Of a stretch of DNA of 48,149 nt, positions 25,229 to 33,761 are shown piece after piece. How positions within the stretch are numbered: the first letter of the stretch is position 1; each line of letters opens with the position of its first letter. The stretch covers positions 1 through 48,149 of the forward strand of contig JBBQVS010000022.1 of the NCBI GenBank assembly GCA_038211295.1, written 5' to 3'. The notes under the pieces are model-generated. The model saw only the letters and a program-made list of their open reading frames with translations, did no database searches and was not told the origin of the DNA. The stretch is from JBBQVS01 sp038211295 (GTDB lineage: Bacteria; Chloroflexota; Ktedonobacteria; Ktedonobacterales; Ktedonobacteraceae). A program made the translations under genes and the position numbers.

Positions 25229-26464
25229 ATGAATGAGAATACTTCTGCTGTCGAAGACGAGGCGTACAAACAATCGTTGGCCTTGCTGCATCGCTGTTTG
25301 ACGCCTGCGGGCTTTGTCGCCTCGCCTGTCGATATTGATAATTATGCACGCATCTGGGCGCGTGACGGGGTGATTGCGGGACTAGCGGGTCTGGCAAGTG
25401 GCGACTCTCTATTGATACAGGGTATGGAGCACACACTGGACACGTTGGCGAAGCATCAGGGGCCTCATGGAGAGATACCTAGTAATGTTTCGGTAGATGG
25501 TGTGACGGTGAGCTATGGGCGTCTAGCGGGTCGGGTGGACGCACTACTCTGGTACATTATCGGAGTGTGCGCGTATCTTGATACGACAAAACACTCCTCG
25601 CGCAAAGTACGCTACTGGTTGAGCGTCGAGCGTGCGCTTTTCCTCGCGGCCTGTTGGGAGTACAACAATCGTGGTCTGATCTACACGCCAATCTCTGGCA
25701 ACTGGGCGGACGAGTACGTGCAGCAAGGCTATGTGCTTTCCGATCAGCTTCTGTACGAAATGGCGTTGCGGAGTGCTGGTCTTGTCTTCAAAAACAAAGA
25801 GTGCCAGAAGAAGGCCGAAGAGGTACGTCAACTAATCGAGGTGAATTACTGGCCTCAAGCAGCGTTAGTTGGAAGCCCGCTTGTATATCATCCACACGCG
25901 TATCAGCAGCAGATTGAGCGCAACTCACAAGGTGGGCCACACTGGTTACTCTCATTTTCGCCCGCCGGCTACATGACCTATTTTGATGGACTCGCGCACG
26001 CCCTCGCGCTCATCAGTGGTATTGGTAATGAGGCACAGCAGCAACAGGCGGAAGCCTATGTGCAAGAGTTGGAACGGCAGATCGGGAATCCGCTAACCCC
26101 TGCGTTCTGGCCCGTCATTCAAAAGAGCGACACCGACTGGGCGGCACTTGAAGCCAACCATTTATACGGGCAGATAAAAAATCAGCCGTACCTGTATCAC
26201 AACGGTGGTCTGTGGTCGATGGTGACGGGGTTGTACGCGGTGGGATTGATGCGGCATAATAAGAAAGAGCGAGCGGAACATCTGCTTACTGCAATCAATA
26301 GCGCGAATGAGCAAGGACGCGCGGGCCAGAAGTGGGAATTCGCGGAATATCATCACGGGCAAACGCACGAGCCACTCGGAACGCCGTTTGTGGATTGGAG
26401 CGCGGCGGCAGGCGTGCTGGCGCATCAAGCGTTGCTGCAAAACTCCGCCCCCTGGCCTCTCTAG
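25229..26464 (+). CDS. (alpha/alpha)6-barrel glycoside hydrolase, invertase/debranching-type
   Basis: The 411-residue product resembles GH100 neutral invertases and the amylo-alpha-1,6-glucosidase C-domain group. Visible elements are YARIWARDGVIAGLAGL (the W/R-D substrate loop), GRLAGRVDALLWYIIG, TPISGNWADEYVQQGYVLS with an acidic pair, and near the C-terminus KWEFAEYHHGQ followed by FVDWSAAAGVLAHQAL. Asp and Glu residues in these loops would be catalytic. No signal peptide is present, so it acts in the cytoplasm. I favour sucrose or alpha-glucan breakdown but cannot choose between them. Start ATG at 25229 (agaggga upstream); longer frames run into the terminator. Confidence 0.75.
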   Translation: MNENTSAVEDEAYKQSLALLHRCLTPAGFVASPVDIDNYARIWARDGVIAGLAGLASGDSLLIQGMEHTLDTLAKHQGPHGEIPSNVSVDGVTVSYGRLAGRVDALLWYIIGVCAYLDTTKHSSRKVRYWLSVERALFLAACWEYNNRGLIYTPISGNWADEYVQQGYVLSDQLLYEMALRSAGLVFKNKECQKKAEEVRQLIEVNYWPQAALVGSPLVYHPHAYQQQIERNSQGGPHWLLSFSPAGYMTYFDGLAHALALISGIGNEAQQQQAEAYVQELERQIGNPLTPAFWPVIQKSDTDWAALEANHLYGQIKNQPYLYHNGGLWSMVTGLYAVGLMRHNKKERAEHLLTAINSANEQGRAGQKWEFAEYHHGQTHEPLGTPFVDWSAAAGVLAHQALLQNSAPWPL

Positions 26465-26518
26465 AATTTCTTATAGCCGAAAATAAAATGTTAGATAGAG
26501 AAGCAAAGGTAGCCTAAC

Positions 26519-28018
26519 GTGGACGAGAGAGACGACGAGTTAGAGCTAGAGATAGTTGACTTGGATGAGAGAGATGACGAAGCTTATGAGAGAGATAGCT
26601 CATACAGTTTTGCTCCCGAAGGAGAAATCGTCACCTCAGGCCAACCAGACGAAGAGGGCGTATTCGCTCCCTCTTCCAGACGAAATGTTGTTCCCACGCC
26701 GACGAAGTATCGGTTAGACGTCCCACGTTTTACCACTTCTCAACGTCATGTGCAACTTGTCGTGACAATTGGCGTTGTGGTCGCACTATTGCTCTTGCTT
26801 ATAAATAGTTACAAGCCAATACAGAATCGTGTGATACGCACGCTTACGCCCCCATCCCCCTTGTCAACGGCTCCACTGGGGCCAAACAGTGACCTCTTCT
26901 ATTTTAATGTTAGTCCCCCCTGGGGACAATTTTCTATTGACAATAGAGTAGTTACACATATACCTGATATTACTGGTGGTTCACCACTGCGACTTACACA
27001 TGGACGGCATCGAGTACGATGGGTAGCGGAACCGTTCTCGCCGCAAGAATGCACTGTCTCCGTCCCGTTCAGCGTCCCTACTGACACCTGTCATGCAAAC
27101 AAATTTCTGCCATCGTTACACGGCAAGAGTGCCTGGATTTTCAACGCGTCATTGTCGCTCGCACAACTGCCCAGGTCGTCCTTTACAACACTCGTTTCAA
27201 ATGTTGGACAAGCTTTTGACGCGCAAGCCCCTACAGAAACCGTTCTGCCGGGCGAACTGTACGCGGCAAATACGTCAAACGTGCAGGGGCAAGCGATACA
27301 ACATGCGAAGGAGCCATTGCGAGCGACCTTGCGTTATCAATTGGATAGCGAAAACACACTTGATGGTATTTGTAGCACGTTGGTTGAAGTGAGTACGCCC
27401 TGTACATTTGACGGGCAACAATGCTATCTCTTCTGTACCGTTTTTCCCGGAGCCAGTGCGGCTCTATGTCCTGTTGTATCATGGAGCGTACTGTCGGCGG
27501 TACAGGCTACATGGGAGTACACAACGATGCAGGGAAACACTGTTGCCGCAAGTCAACCAGAGATGCTAGGAACATCGACGGTCTATGACCACCTGCTTCC
27601 ACTCTGTATCACCTGGGATGGGGTGCGTTGGACTGTTACTTTGCCTCCTTCGCAGGCGATCTATGCCATTCCAGCGAATAGACAGCCGCCGCTTGATGTT
27701 TCGTGCAATACCGCGCTCAACATGGTACGCGAGGTGTTAGTTCCTAGCTCAACAGAGCAAGCGCACTCCGGCATCGCGTGGCAATATGTTTCCAGTAACA
27801 GTTCCGCGATAGGTTGCCTGAGTATCGCGACATTAAATCAAGGGCTGGGGAGCATGTCACCACCTGTCGCATATTGCCTGCATCGGTTTGGTGTTATGCT
27901 TGCCGCAAACGATATCGCGCACCACTATTGGCCCTCGCTTCCCGTCGCGGACGTCTATGAGCAGCAGCTTGCACAACAACTCGCCAAAGCATATCAACAT
28001 CCACAGGACAATGTATAG
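26519..28018 (+). CDS. Single-pass membrane protein with PEGA-like outer segment
   Basis: The 499-residue product has an acidic cytoplasmic arm of about 75 residues (DERDDELELEIVDLDERDDE repeats the DERDDE motif), one transmembrane helix (VVTIGVVVALLLLLI, about 82-97) and a 400-residue outer part. Directly after the helix, FYFNVSPPWGQFSIDN and SPLRLTHGRHRVRW follow the PEGA pattern (a proline-glycine loop, a short hairpin, then a G-H ending). The rest is Ser/Thr-rich with several cysteines and no domain I recognise. The start is a GTG, with aaaggtag before it. It may be a wall- or surface-associated sensor; function unknown. Confidence 0.75.
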   Translation: MDERDDELELEIVDLDERDDEAYERDSSYSFAPEGEIVTSGQPDEEGVFAPSSRRNVVPTPTKYRLDVPRFTTSQRHVQLVVTIGVVVALLLLLINSYKPIQNRVIRTLTPPSPLSTAPLGPNSDLFYFNVSPPWGQFSIDNRVVTHIPDITGGSPLRLTHGRHRVRWVAEPFSPQECTVSVPFSVPTDTCHANKFLPSLHGKSAWIFNASLSLAQLPRSSFTTLVSNVGQAFDAQAPTETVLPGELYAANTSNVQGQAIQHAKEPLRATLRYQLDSENTLDGICSTLVEVSTPCTFDGQQCYLFCTVFPGASAALCPVVSWSVLSAVQATWEYTTMQGNTVAASQPEMLGTSTVYDHLLPLCITWDGVRWTVTLPPSQAIYAIPANRQPPLDVSCNTALNMVREVLVPSSTEQAHSGIAWQYVSSNSSAIGCLSIATLNQGLGSMSPPVAYCLHRFGVMLAANDIAHHYWPSLPVADVYEQQLAQQLAKAYQHPQDNV

Positions 28019-28160
28019 GGATATCTGATGCTAAGCTTGAAGGGCTTTGCGAAAATATACGCATCCTCTTGGGACAGCATATTGTATATTAGGTAGAAAT
28101 GCGGTACACTAAGCAGTGTTTGGTGACTGTAGTTACCTTGACATTGTGCAGGACGTTTGT

Positions 28161-28631
28161 ATGTTTACGGTTGTGAAACAAAACTCACTGGGTGAGACTA
28201 AGATACAATACATCGGTGAGTTGCTCATGCAGCTTACATGTGGAGTTGTCATTCAAGCGAGCTGGACATTACCAGCACGCGACCTGGGATATACTGTTTT
28301 TGAGCCAGGGGACCAGTTTAAAGAATATTATTATACTGATCGCTGGTTCAATATTTTTGAGATTACGCGCTCTGATGGAACGCGCAAAGGATGGTACTGC
28401 AACGTGGCAGAGCCAGCGCATATCTACGTAGATAGAATAGTGCAGAAAGACCTGCTCCTGGATGTGTGGATTAACTCGCAAGGCGAACCGCTCATTCTGG
28501 ACGAAGACGAGTTCGCGGCTGACACGACGCTTACGGATGAACAGCGTGTTGGTGCACATCATGGATTGCAAGCGGTACTGCATTTGCTTACAACGCGCCA
28601 GGAAGTGTTTGCAAAAATAGGAGCCACCTGA
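28161..28631 (+). CDS. DUF402 family protein
   Basis: The conserved DUF402 core is clear: EPGDQFKEYYYTDRWFNIFE, then KGWYCNVAEPA and LLLDVWINSQGEPLILDEDEF. Family members include nucleoside di/triphosphate phosphatases (Ntdp type) and domains fused to RNA-binding proteins; acidic residues in the LDEDEF motif bind metal. The 156-residue length suits a stand-alone domain. I start at the ATG at 28161; a start at 28116 adds 15 residues with no family similarity. Confidence 0.85.
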   Translation: MFTVVKQNSLGETKIQYIGELLMQLTCGVVIQASWTLPARDLGYTVFEPGDQFKEYYYTDRWFNIFEITRSDGTRKGWYCNVAEPAHIYVDRIVQKDLLLDVWINSQGEPLILDEDEFAADTTLTDEQRVGAHHGLQAVLHLLTTRQEVFAKIGAT

Positions 28632-28713
28632 AACAACAAGAAAAGTGTGCTGAAAAGTGTGCTATTGAAGCACTGTGCGGAGCCACATTACGTCTCCAGA
28701 AAGACATATCTTG

Positions 28714-29148
28714 ATGGAAAGAAGGGACGCCAGGCTATTCCAGCAGGACGCCACAAGTAACGAAGGCTGGAACATTGTCGAGCTTGAGTCTCACAGGCAA
28801 TTTCGCCAAAAGGTCAACGAGCTAATTCAACTAACGACTATCACCGGAGTCACGACAAACGAGCTGCAACAGGAATTGCGGCAGTGCCGTGAAAATTATG
28901 GCCCCCGTTTCGCTACCCAACTTGTCCGTGCGCTCCACCAGGACGACGAACAGGAACGTCAGGCAATTGTCGCATTATTGATATTGCTCTATGACTTAAA
29001 TACGATTTCCCCGTTGCAACAGCTATCGCGCAACCAGCGATGCTCACGCGCAACACGGCTCTCCGCCTCCTTTGCTCTGGCAGGCATGGGCGTTACAGGA
29101 GAACAAACAGAAGACCCCAGGCCCGTGCGCCTCTACGCCATCAGTTAG
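28714..29148 (+). CDS. Hypothetical helical protein
   Basis: I do not recognise a named family. The 144-residue product is largely helical and Gln/Arg/Leu-rich, with VNELIQLTTITGVTTNELQQ, LVRALHQDDEQERQAIVALL and RLSASFALAGMG, which together look like short HEAT-like helix pairs. A GTG at 28675 would extend it by 13 residues; the ATG at 28714 is preferred because similarity-like pattern starts there, though its ribosome site is weak. It follows DUF402 by 82 bp on the same strand and may be co-transcribed. Confidence 0.6.
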   Translation: MERRDARLFQQDATSNEGWNIVELESHRQFRQKVNELIQLTTITGVTTNELQQELRQCRENYGPRFATQLVRALHQDDEQERQAIVALLILLYDLNTISPLQQLSRNQRCSRATRLSASFALAGMGVTGEQTEDPRPVRLYAIS

Positions 29149-29202
29149 AGAAACAGCAGGAGCAAGCAGCACGCATAAGCGGCTCCAGACGTACTATAGT
29201 AG

Positions 29203-29223
29203 TGACAGGGCTTGCCCCTGTCA
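29203..29223. terminator. Hairpin between convergent genes
   Basis: TGACAGGG (29203-29210) and CCCTGTCA (29216-29223) are exact complements with a 5-nt loop. They lie between the hypothetical gene and the convergent carboxypeptidase gene. No T-run is present. Confidence 0.45.
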
Positions 29224-29259
29224 TGCTCGCGCGTGTCATGCTGTCATGCTTCACGTTTT

Positions 29260-30246
29260 TTATTGCGCGGGCGGTAACACTGGCAAGCCAAAGCCCCAAT
29301 CGAGCAACGCTTTTGCATCACTGAAGCGGTTCAGTGATGTATCGCTATGGAGCACCACGCCCATAAGATGATGACCTGCCCGTGTCGCTGCGAAGACCAG
29401 ACACCAACCCGCCTCTACTGTATGTCCTGTCTTGATGCCTATCATGCCTGTATATGTTCCCAGGAGGTCGTTTGTAGTTTTCCATATGTAGGCGTGATGC
29501 AACCCTGTGGCTGTGAGTGTATATGTTGGTGTCTGAACAATCTGTGCGAAGAGTGGAAGCGACATTGCATATTGGGATAAACGCACGAGGTCGGCTGATG
29601 TTGTGTAGTGATTAGGGTTTGTCTGATCGTCCGCCGTTAAGCCATCTGTATTGGTGTAGTGTGTTTGATAAAGATGGAGGCGACGCGCAAAAAGGTTCAT
29701 TCGTTGCACAAACTTGTCCGACGTACCCGCAAGCTTGTCCGCAATCGCTATTGCCGCGTCGTCGCCGGATGGAAGCATGAGACCGTAGAGCAAATCTTTG
29801 AGTGGCACCACGTCGCCAACACGCAACATCGCGCTACTGCCATTCCGAAAATTTACTTCATCCACCGCGTCCTGTGCGACGGGAACTCCCTGTGTAAGAT
29901 CGCCCGTTTGTATTGCAATGATCGCCGTCATAATTTTGGTCGTACTTGCCATTGGCAATGTCTTTTGGCCGTTGATGTTGACCAGAACGTTTCCGGTATC
30001 CATATCTTCAAGATAGGCCGTGCTTGCTGTAAGTGGTGGTGGAATTCCCTTGATCGTTAGTACTGGCGAAGGAGAAGGTGCGGGTGTTGGTACAAATGGC
30101 ACAGGCGTTGGAGAGGGCGTAGGCGTTGCCAATCCCAATGTAGTAGTTACGCGGTCTCCCAGTGGTGTGAATGCAACGAGTGGTGCCGCGATCAAAAGAA
30201 GTAGTGCGAATGCGAGAAGTGAAAAAGCGAGTACGCGCCGTGCCAT
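29260..30246 (-). CDS. D-alanyl-D-alanine carboxypeptidase (S11 family)
   Basis: This serine peptidase trims the terminal D-alanine of peptidoglycan stem peptides outside the membrane. The 328-residue product has an N-terminal signal-anchor (LAFSLLAFALLLLIAAPLVAF), a Pro/Ser/Thr spacer (residues 40-65) and the three active-site motifs: MASTTKIM (SxxK, about residue 98), PSGDDAA (SGD in place of SGN) and GIKTGHT (KTG, about 272). SGD-type variants occur in this family. It lacks the long C-terminal amphipathic anchor domain of E. coli PBP5. A purine-rich site (cagaggac) precedes the ATG. Confidence 0.93.
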   Translation of the reverse strand: MARRVLAFSLLAFALLLLIAAPLVAFTPLGDRVTTTLGLATPTPSPTPVPFVPTPAPSPSPVLTIKGIPPPLTASTAYLEDMDTGNVLVNINGQKTLPMASTTKIMTAIIAIQTGDLTQGVPVAQDAVDEVNFRNGSSAMLRVGDVVPLKDLLYGLMLPSGDDAAIAIADKLAGTSDKFVQRMNLFARRLHLYQTHYTNTDGLTADDQTNPNHYTTSADLVRLSQYAMSLPLFAQIVQTPTYTLTATGLHHAYIWKTTNDLLGTYTGMIGIKTGHTVEAGWCLVFAATRAGHHLMGVVLHSDTSLNRFSDAKALLDWGFGLPVLPPAQ

Positions 30247-30290
30247 GTCCTCTGTTACCTGTTCTACTTAAAATATACTACATGCGGAAG

Positions 30291-30341
30291 AGCGTCTATA
30301 GGTAGACGTACCTTGTTACAAGATACTATAGTATAGACGCT
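30291..30341 (-). terminator. Hairpin between gatA and the carboxypeptidase gene
   Basis: AGCGTCTATA (30291-30300) and TATAGACGCT (30332-30341) pair over 10 bp around a 31-nt loop that can itself fold. It follows the gatA stop by 40 nt on the minus strand. The plus-strand side has the better T-run, so terminator direction is uncertain. Confidence 0.45.
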
Positions 30342-30380
30342 TTTCTCGTACAGCAATCGCGCTTCATCTCGCCAATGGTA

Positions 30381-31841
30381 CTAGAGGTTGTGAGGCCACT
30401 GTGTATGATACTGAGTTTCGCGCTCGAAAGCGTCCGCGATGCGGAGAATAACCTCTTCGCCAAAGGCAGGCCCCAGCAATTGTAGGCCAACGGGCAAGCC
30501 TTCGCTAAAGCCACCAGGGATAGAAACGCCACTGATGCCCGCCAAATTTGCTGGAATGGTGAACACGTCTTGCAAGTACATCTGGTAGGGATCAGAGATT
30601 TCGCCCAACTTGAACGCCACTGTTGGCGACGCGGGGCTAACCAGCGCGTCAACCTTCGCAAACGCTTGCTCGAAGTCTTGCGTAATCAGCGAACGCACTT
30701 TCTCCGCTTGCTTATAGTACGCGTCATAGTAGCCGGACGAGAGGGCATATGTTCCCAGCATGATGCGTCGTTTGACCTCGGCACCAAAGCCATATTGTCG
30801 TGTTTTCTCCATCGCCTCCCACATATCATCGGTCTCGCGATACGAGTAGCCATACTTCACACCATCGTAGCGTGCGAGGTTCGCGCTGGCCTCTGCTGGA
30901 GCGATGATGTAGTATGCGGACACACCGTACTTTGTGTGTGGTAACGAGACATCGACGATTTCCGCGCCCATCTCGCGCAATCGCTCGATATTAGCGCGAA
31001 CTATCTTGATGACTTCTGGTTGAGTTCCCTCAACCCAGTATTCCTGTGGCACTCCCAGCTTCATGCCTTTGATGCTTCCTGTGAAGCTTGCCGTGTAGTC
31101 TGGTACAGGGTTTGGCGAGCTTGTGGCGTCGCGTGAGTCTTTGCCCGCGATGGCTTGTAAGAGTAGTGCGGCATCGCGTGCGTTGCGTGCGAAGGGGCCA
31201 ATCTGATCGAGCGATGAGCCAAAAGCGATCAAGCCGAAGCGTGAGACACGCCCATAGGTTGGCTTCACGCCCACCAAGTTGCACAATGACGCAGGCTGCC
31301 GAATAGAGCCGCCTGTATCGCTTCCATATGAACCCATTGCCATTCCCGCCGCCACCGCTGCCGCCGAGCCGCCGCTACTTCCGCCGGGAGCGCGTTGCAA
31401 ATCCCAGGGGTTGTGTGTATTGAAAAACGCCGAGTTCTCCGTCGAAGACCCCATTGCGAACTCATCCATATTCGTCTTGCCCACCATAACAATGTTTGCG
31501 GCGTTGAGTTTCTCCATAATGGTTGCGTTGAATGGCGGTTTGAAATGTTCCAACATGCGTGAGCCAGCAGTGGTGAGAATATCTTTGGTGCAAATTACGT
31601 CTTTAATCGCTATTGGAATACCTGTGAGTGGCGAAATATCTGCGCCACTTGCAATACGCTTGTCTGCCTCTTGCGCTTGCTGTAATGCCAGATCGTCCGT
31701 CACCAGTGTAAACGCTTTTACCTTATCTTCTACCGCGCGGATGCGGTTCAGGTGTGCTTTTGTCAGTTCAACCGACGAAATTTTTTTCTGGCGCAGCAGG
31801 TCGGCGGCTTCGTGAATGGTGAGTGTGTATAATTCTGTCAT
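30381..31841 (-). CDS. gatA: Asp-tRNA(Asn)/Glu-tRNA(Gln) amidotransferase subunit A
   Basis: GatA hydrolyses glutamine and supplies ammonia to convert misacylated Glu-tRNA(Gln) or Asp-tRNA(Asn). The 486-residue product is full length and has the amidase triad: the lysine in IAIKDVICT (about residue 79), and the serines in APGGSSGGSAAAVAAG and GSDTGGSIRQPASL. It follows gatC by 6 bp on the same strand. gatB is not in this window; in many Chloroflexota it sits elsewhere. Confidence 0.97.
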   Translation of the reverse strand: MTELYTLTIHEAADLLRQKKISSVELTKAHLNRIRAVEDKVKAFTLVTDDLALQQAQEADKRIASGADISPLTGIPIAIKDVICTKDILTTAGSRMLEHFKPPFNATIMEKLNAANIVMVGKTNMDEFAMGSSTENSAFFNTHNPWDLQRAPGGSSGGSAAAVAAGMAMGSYGSDTGGSIRQPASLCNLVGVKPTYGRVSRFGLIAFGSSLDQIGPFARNARDAALLLQAIAGKDSRDATSSPNPVPDYTASFTGSIKGMKLGVPQEYWVEGTQPEVIKIVRANIERLREMGAEIVDVSLPHTKYGVSAYYIIAPAEASANLARYDGVKYGYSYRETDDMWEAMEKTRQYGFGAEVKRRIMLGTYALSSGYYDAYYKQAEKVRSLITQDFEQAFAKVDALVSPASPTVAFKLGEISDPYQMYLQDVFTIPANLAGISGVSIPGGFSEGLPVGLQLLGPAFGEEVILRIADAFERETQYHTQWPHNL

Positions 31842-31847
31842 GATGTT

Positions 31848-32138
31848 CTACTCGCCCTCCAGCACTGCGTTGACCTTCAAACTGTTGTCTTCCTGATCGG
31901 GCGCGTTCGCCAATAAAACCTCTGGCGGATACGACGGTTGTGGCACATCTGCACGCATAACACTGGTAAGTCGTGAGGCATGGGCCGTAGGTGAAACGCC
32001 ACTTACATCGGCGTCCTGTAATATTTTGATGTTCTCCAAGATAACGGAAAGCTGTTGCTGAAACGTGGTAACATCTTCCTCGCTCATGCCCAGGCGTGCA
32101 AGTTTTGCTACGTTTTCTACCGTCTTACGATCAATCAT
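31848..32138 (-). CDS. gatC: Asp-tRNA(Asn)/Glu-tRNA(Gln) amidotransferase subunit C
   Basis: The 96-residue GatC stabilises the GatA-GatB complex as a belt. The sequence has the family pattern VENVAKLARLGMSEEDVTTF near the N-terminus, QLSVILENIKILQDADVSGV in the middle, and the conserved RADVPQPSYP segment. It is the first gene of the gatC-gatA pair. Confidence 0.95.
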   Translation of the reverse strand: MIDRKTVENVAKLARLGMSEEDVTTFQQQLSVILENIKILQDADVSGVSPTAHASRLTSVMRADVPQPSYPPEVLLANAPDQEDNSLKVNAVLEGE

Positions 32139-32160
32139 CTTCCTCTATCCTTACCTGTTT

Positions 32161-32445
32161 TTAGTATCGAATGGAAAAGCCGCTAAGATGTTCCGTGAGT
32201 CCGCGCCAGGTTGTCTCGACCTCATCCACCTCTGCCGCCGAAGGCCCCTGCCGCAATGCGACAAGCAAACGTTCCAGCGCACCGCGTGGCCCCTGCGCTA
32301 CAATTTCCACCGCGTCGCTATTTTTGTTTCGTGCATAGCCACGTAATCCGAGCGACAAAGCAGTGCGTGAGGCAAAGTAACGAAAGCCAACGCCCTGCAC
32401 ATAGCCATGTACTACTGCGTGAAGCTCTTCTTCAGGGTTTTCCAT
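32161..32445 (-). CDS. acyP: Acylphosphatase
   Basis: Acylphosphatases hydrolyse carboxyl-phosphate bonds. The product has the catalytic loop VVHGYVQGVGFRYFASRTA, with the active arginine in GFR, and the conserved RNKNSDAVEIVAQGP (catalytic asparagine in the YARN segment). I start at the ATG at 32445 (94 residues, the family length). The ATG at 32463 lies just 8 bp from a TGCTATTAT extended -10 box and would be leaderless. It lies 22 bp upstream of gatC on the same strand and may be co-transcribed. Confidence 0.9.
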   Translation of the reverse strand: MENPEEELHAVVHGYVQGVGFRYFASRTALSLGLRGYARNKNSDAVEIVAQGPRGALERLLVALRQGPSAAEVDEVETTWRGLTEHLSGFSIRY

Positions 32446-32470
32446 GTTACTCTTCTGGCTCATGCTTTGT

Positions 32471-32479
32471 ATAATAGCA
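32471..32479 (-). promoter_or_regulatory. Extended -10 promoter upstream of acyP-gatCA
   Basis: The minus strand reads TGCTATTAT (32479-32471), an extended -10 box with one mismatch. Transcription would begin near 32464 and cover acyP, gatC and gatA. Confidence 0.5.
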
Positions 32480-32511
32480 TAGTCATCTTTATTGGTATAG
32501 ACCTCAGCGTC

Positions 32512-33450
32512 TCAACCGTTAGTTGCTGTTCTAATCGCCTCGTCAAGGTATTTGCGAGCTTCTGCCTCGGTCTGAGCAATACTTACATACACAATCAAAT
32601 CTTGCAATTGCTTGTTGTCTGTCATTGCCTCCGTCGTTTCAATCGCTAGTCGCGCGATGTGTGGGAACTTTGCCTGTACAACACGCTGTATAGTAGTTCG
32701 GTCATCTCGTAGTTTTTCTTGACGTGCTTTTTCCAGCCCTTTTTCCAGCCCTTTTTCCAGCCCTTTTTCCACTCCCTCTTCTAAAATTAGTTGGTAAAGT
32801 GGTGTGTCATGGAGCAGATCATGTTGCATTTTGAACCTCCTGATAAGCCAGGTTTGATCTTCTTGCTTGCCGGAAAACGCAAGCGAAGCCAGTACCAGCG
32901 TAAGCGAAACGAGTTCTTTTTTCGTCATCTCGTCTTCTGTGAGCTGCTCGATAGAGTTGACCGTTTCTTCGACAGCGGCATATGTCGCACCATTTTGTGT
33001 CAACGGAACCAATGGTAGCAATGCAGCAAGCCCTATTTGTGTGAGTGCCTCTTTAGGAACTTCCCAGAGTTTGACGTTGGTAAAGTAGAAACGATGAATT
33101 TCTGAGCCATCTGGATGTGGTTGAACAAAAGGCGACGTTACGACTACGCCATCTTCCTTCAGATAGATAACGAAAGAGATAATTGTGTACCCAAGAAGAG
33201 AACTTGCCAGCACATTGTATTCCCATATACGTCGGGCCATGCTTGCGTCCGTGCGTCGCTGAAACTCAATGTGCAGCGCATACTGTTTTCCGTCGATCAG
33301 CACCTCATGAAGCGCGTCCATGTCAAGGCTACGGTTTAGATGCGGCGATAGTTCTCCTACATAATGCGCTCCCGCTAGCAACCAGGAGACAAAATGCTGA
33401 GGGTTGATTTTGATAAGTTGTTTTAACGTACTATCCCACTTGCCAGCCAT
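32512..33450 (-). CDS. Rpn family PD-(D/E)XK nuclease-like protein
   Basis: The 312-residue product belongs to the recombination-promoting nuclease / PDDEXK transposase-like group abundant in Cyanobacteria and Ktedonobacteria. The nuclease core is at the N-terminus: SLDMDALHEVLIDGKQYALH with HIEFQRRTDASMARRIWEYN, giving the D...E-x-Q catalytic pattern (about residues 45-75). Near residue 220 the motif EKGL is repeated (EKGLEKGLEKGLEKAR), followed by a charged helical C-terminus that is predicted to aid DNA or protein contact. I start at the ATG at 33450, with GAGGGGG before it. Such genes are often multicopy and mobile in behaviour, but no insertion sequence ends are visible here. Confidence 0.85.
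   Translation of the reverse strand: MAGKWDSTLKQLIKINPQHFVSWLLAGAHYVGELSPHLNRSLDMDALHEVLIDGKQYALHIEFQRRTDASMARRIWEYNVLASSLLGYTIISFVIYLKEDGVVVTSPFVQPHPDGSEIHRFYFTNVKLWEVPKEALTQIGLAALLPLVPLTQNGATYAAVEETVNSIEQLTEDEMTKKELVSLTLVLASLAFSGKQEDQTWLIRRFKMQHDLLHDTPLYQLILEEGVEKGLEKGLEKGLEKARQEKLRDDRTTIQRVVQAKFPHIARLAIETTEAMTDNKQLQDLIVYVSIAQTEAEARKYLDEAIRTATNG
32727..32772 (-). repeat. 12-bp tandem repeat encoding EKGL units
   Basis: The unit ttttccagccct is repeated about four times in this stretch, coding for E-K-G-L on the minus strand. Length change by slippage would add or remove four residues without frameshift. Confidence 0.85.
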
Positions 33451-33761
33451 AGTGTTTTCCCCCTCTTCCAATGCTACTACTAGTGTAGCATAGAGATATT
33501 TTGCTGTCGAGATGCTCAGTAGCGGGCATTGTTTCGCTTTTGGGGAACACATCACGCTATGATTTTCAAGGGAGAAAACTTGGGTGAATTGGCAACAAAA
33601 AGGAGGCGCAACACGTACTACTATACAGAAATACTAACGATGCGCTCTATCTCATGTGCCTCTTGCGTGTTTGTGATACTATAATACTCTATCATATACA
33701 GTGTGTGCTTATATAGTGAAACTAGAACCCTCAAATTCACCTCGTTGGAGAGAGAGATACT
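33451..33761 (+). promoter_or_regulatory. Divergent intergenic region with MoxR promoter
   Basis: No coding frame is evident in this 311-bp spacer. A TATAAT box is at 33680-33685 on the plus strand, about 75 bp before the MoxR start, without a good -35 partner. The ribosome site GGAGAGAGAG lies just before the ATG. The short AT-rich stretch 33680-33720 has further TATA-like sequences, so several start points are possible. Confidence 0.4.

Noticed and set aside
29203..29260. Repeated tgtcatgc motifs after the hairpin
   Set aside because: Only three short copies with irregular spacing; too short to call a repeat element or CRISPR.
32512..33450. Possible insertion sequence
   Set aside because: The Rpn-type protein is often called transposase-like, but no terminal inverted repeats or target duplication were seen around it.
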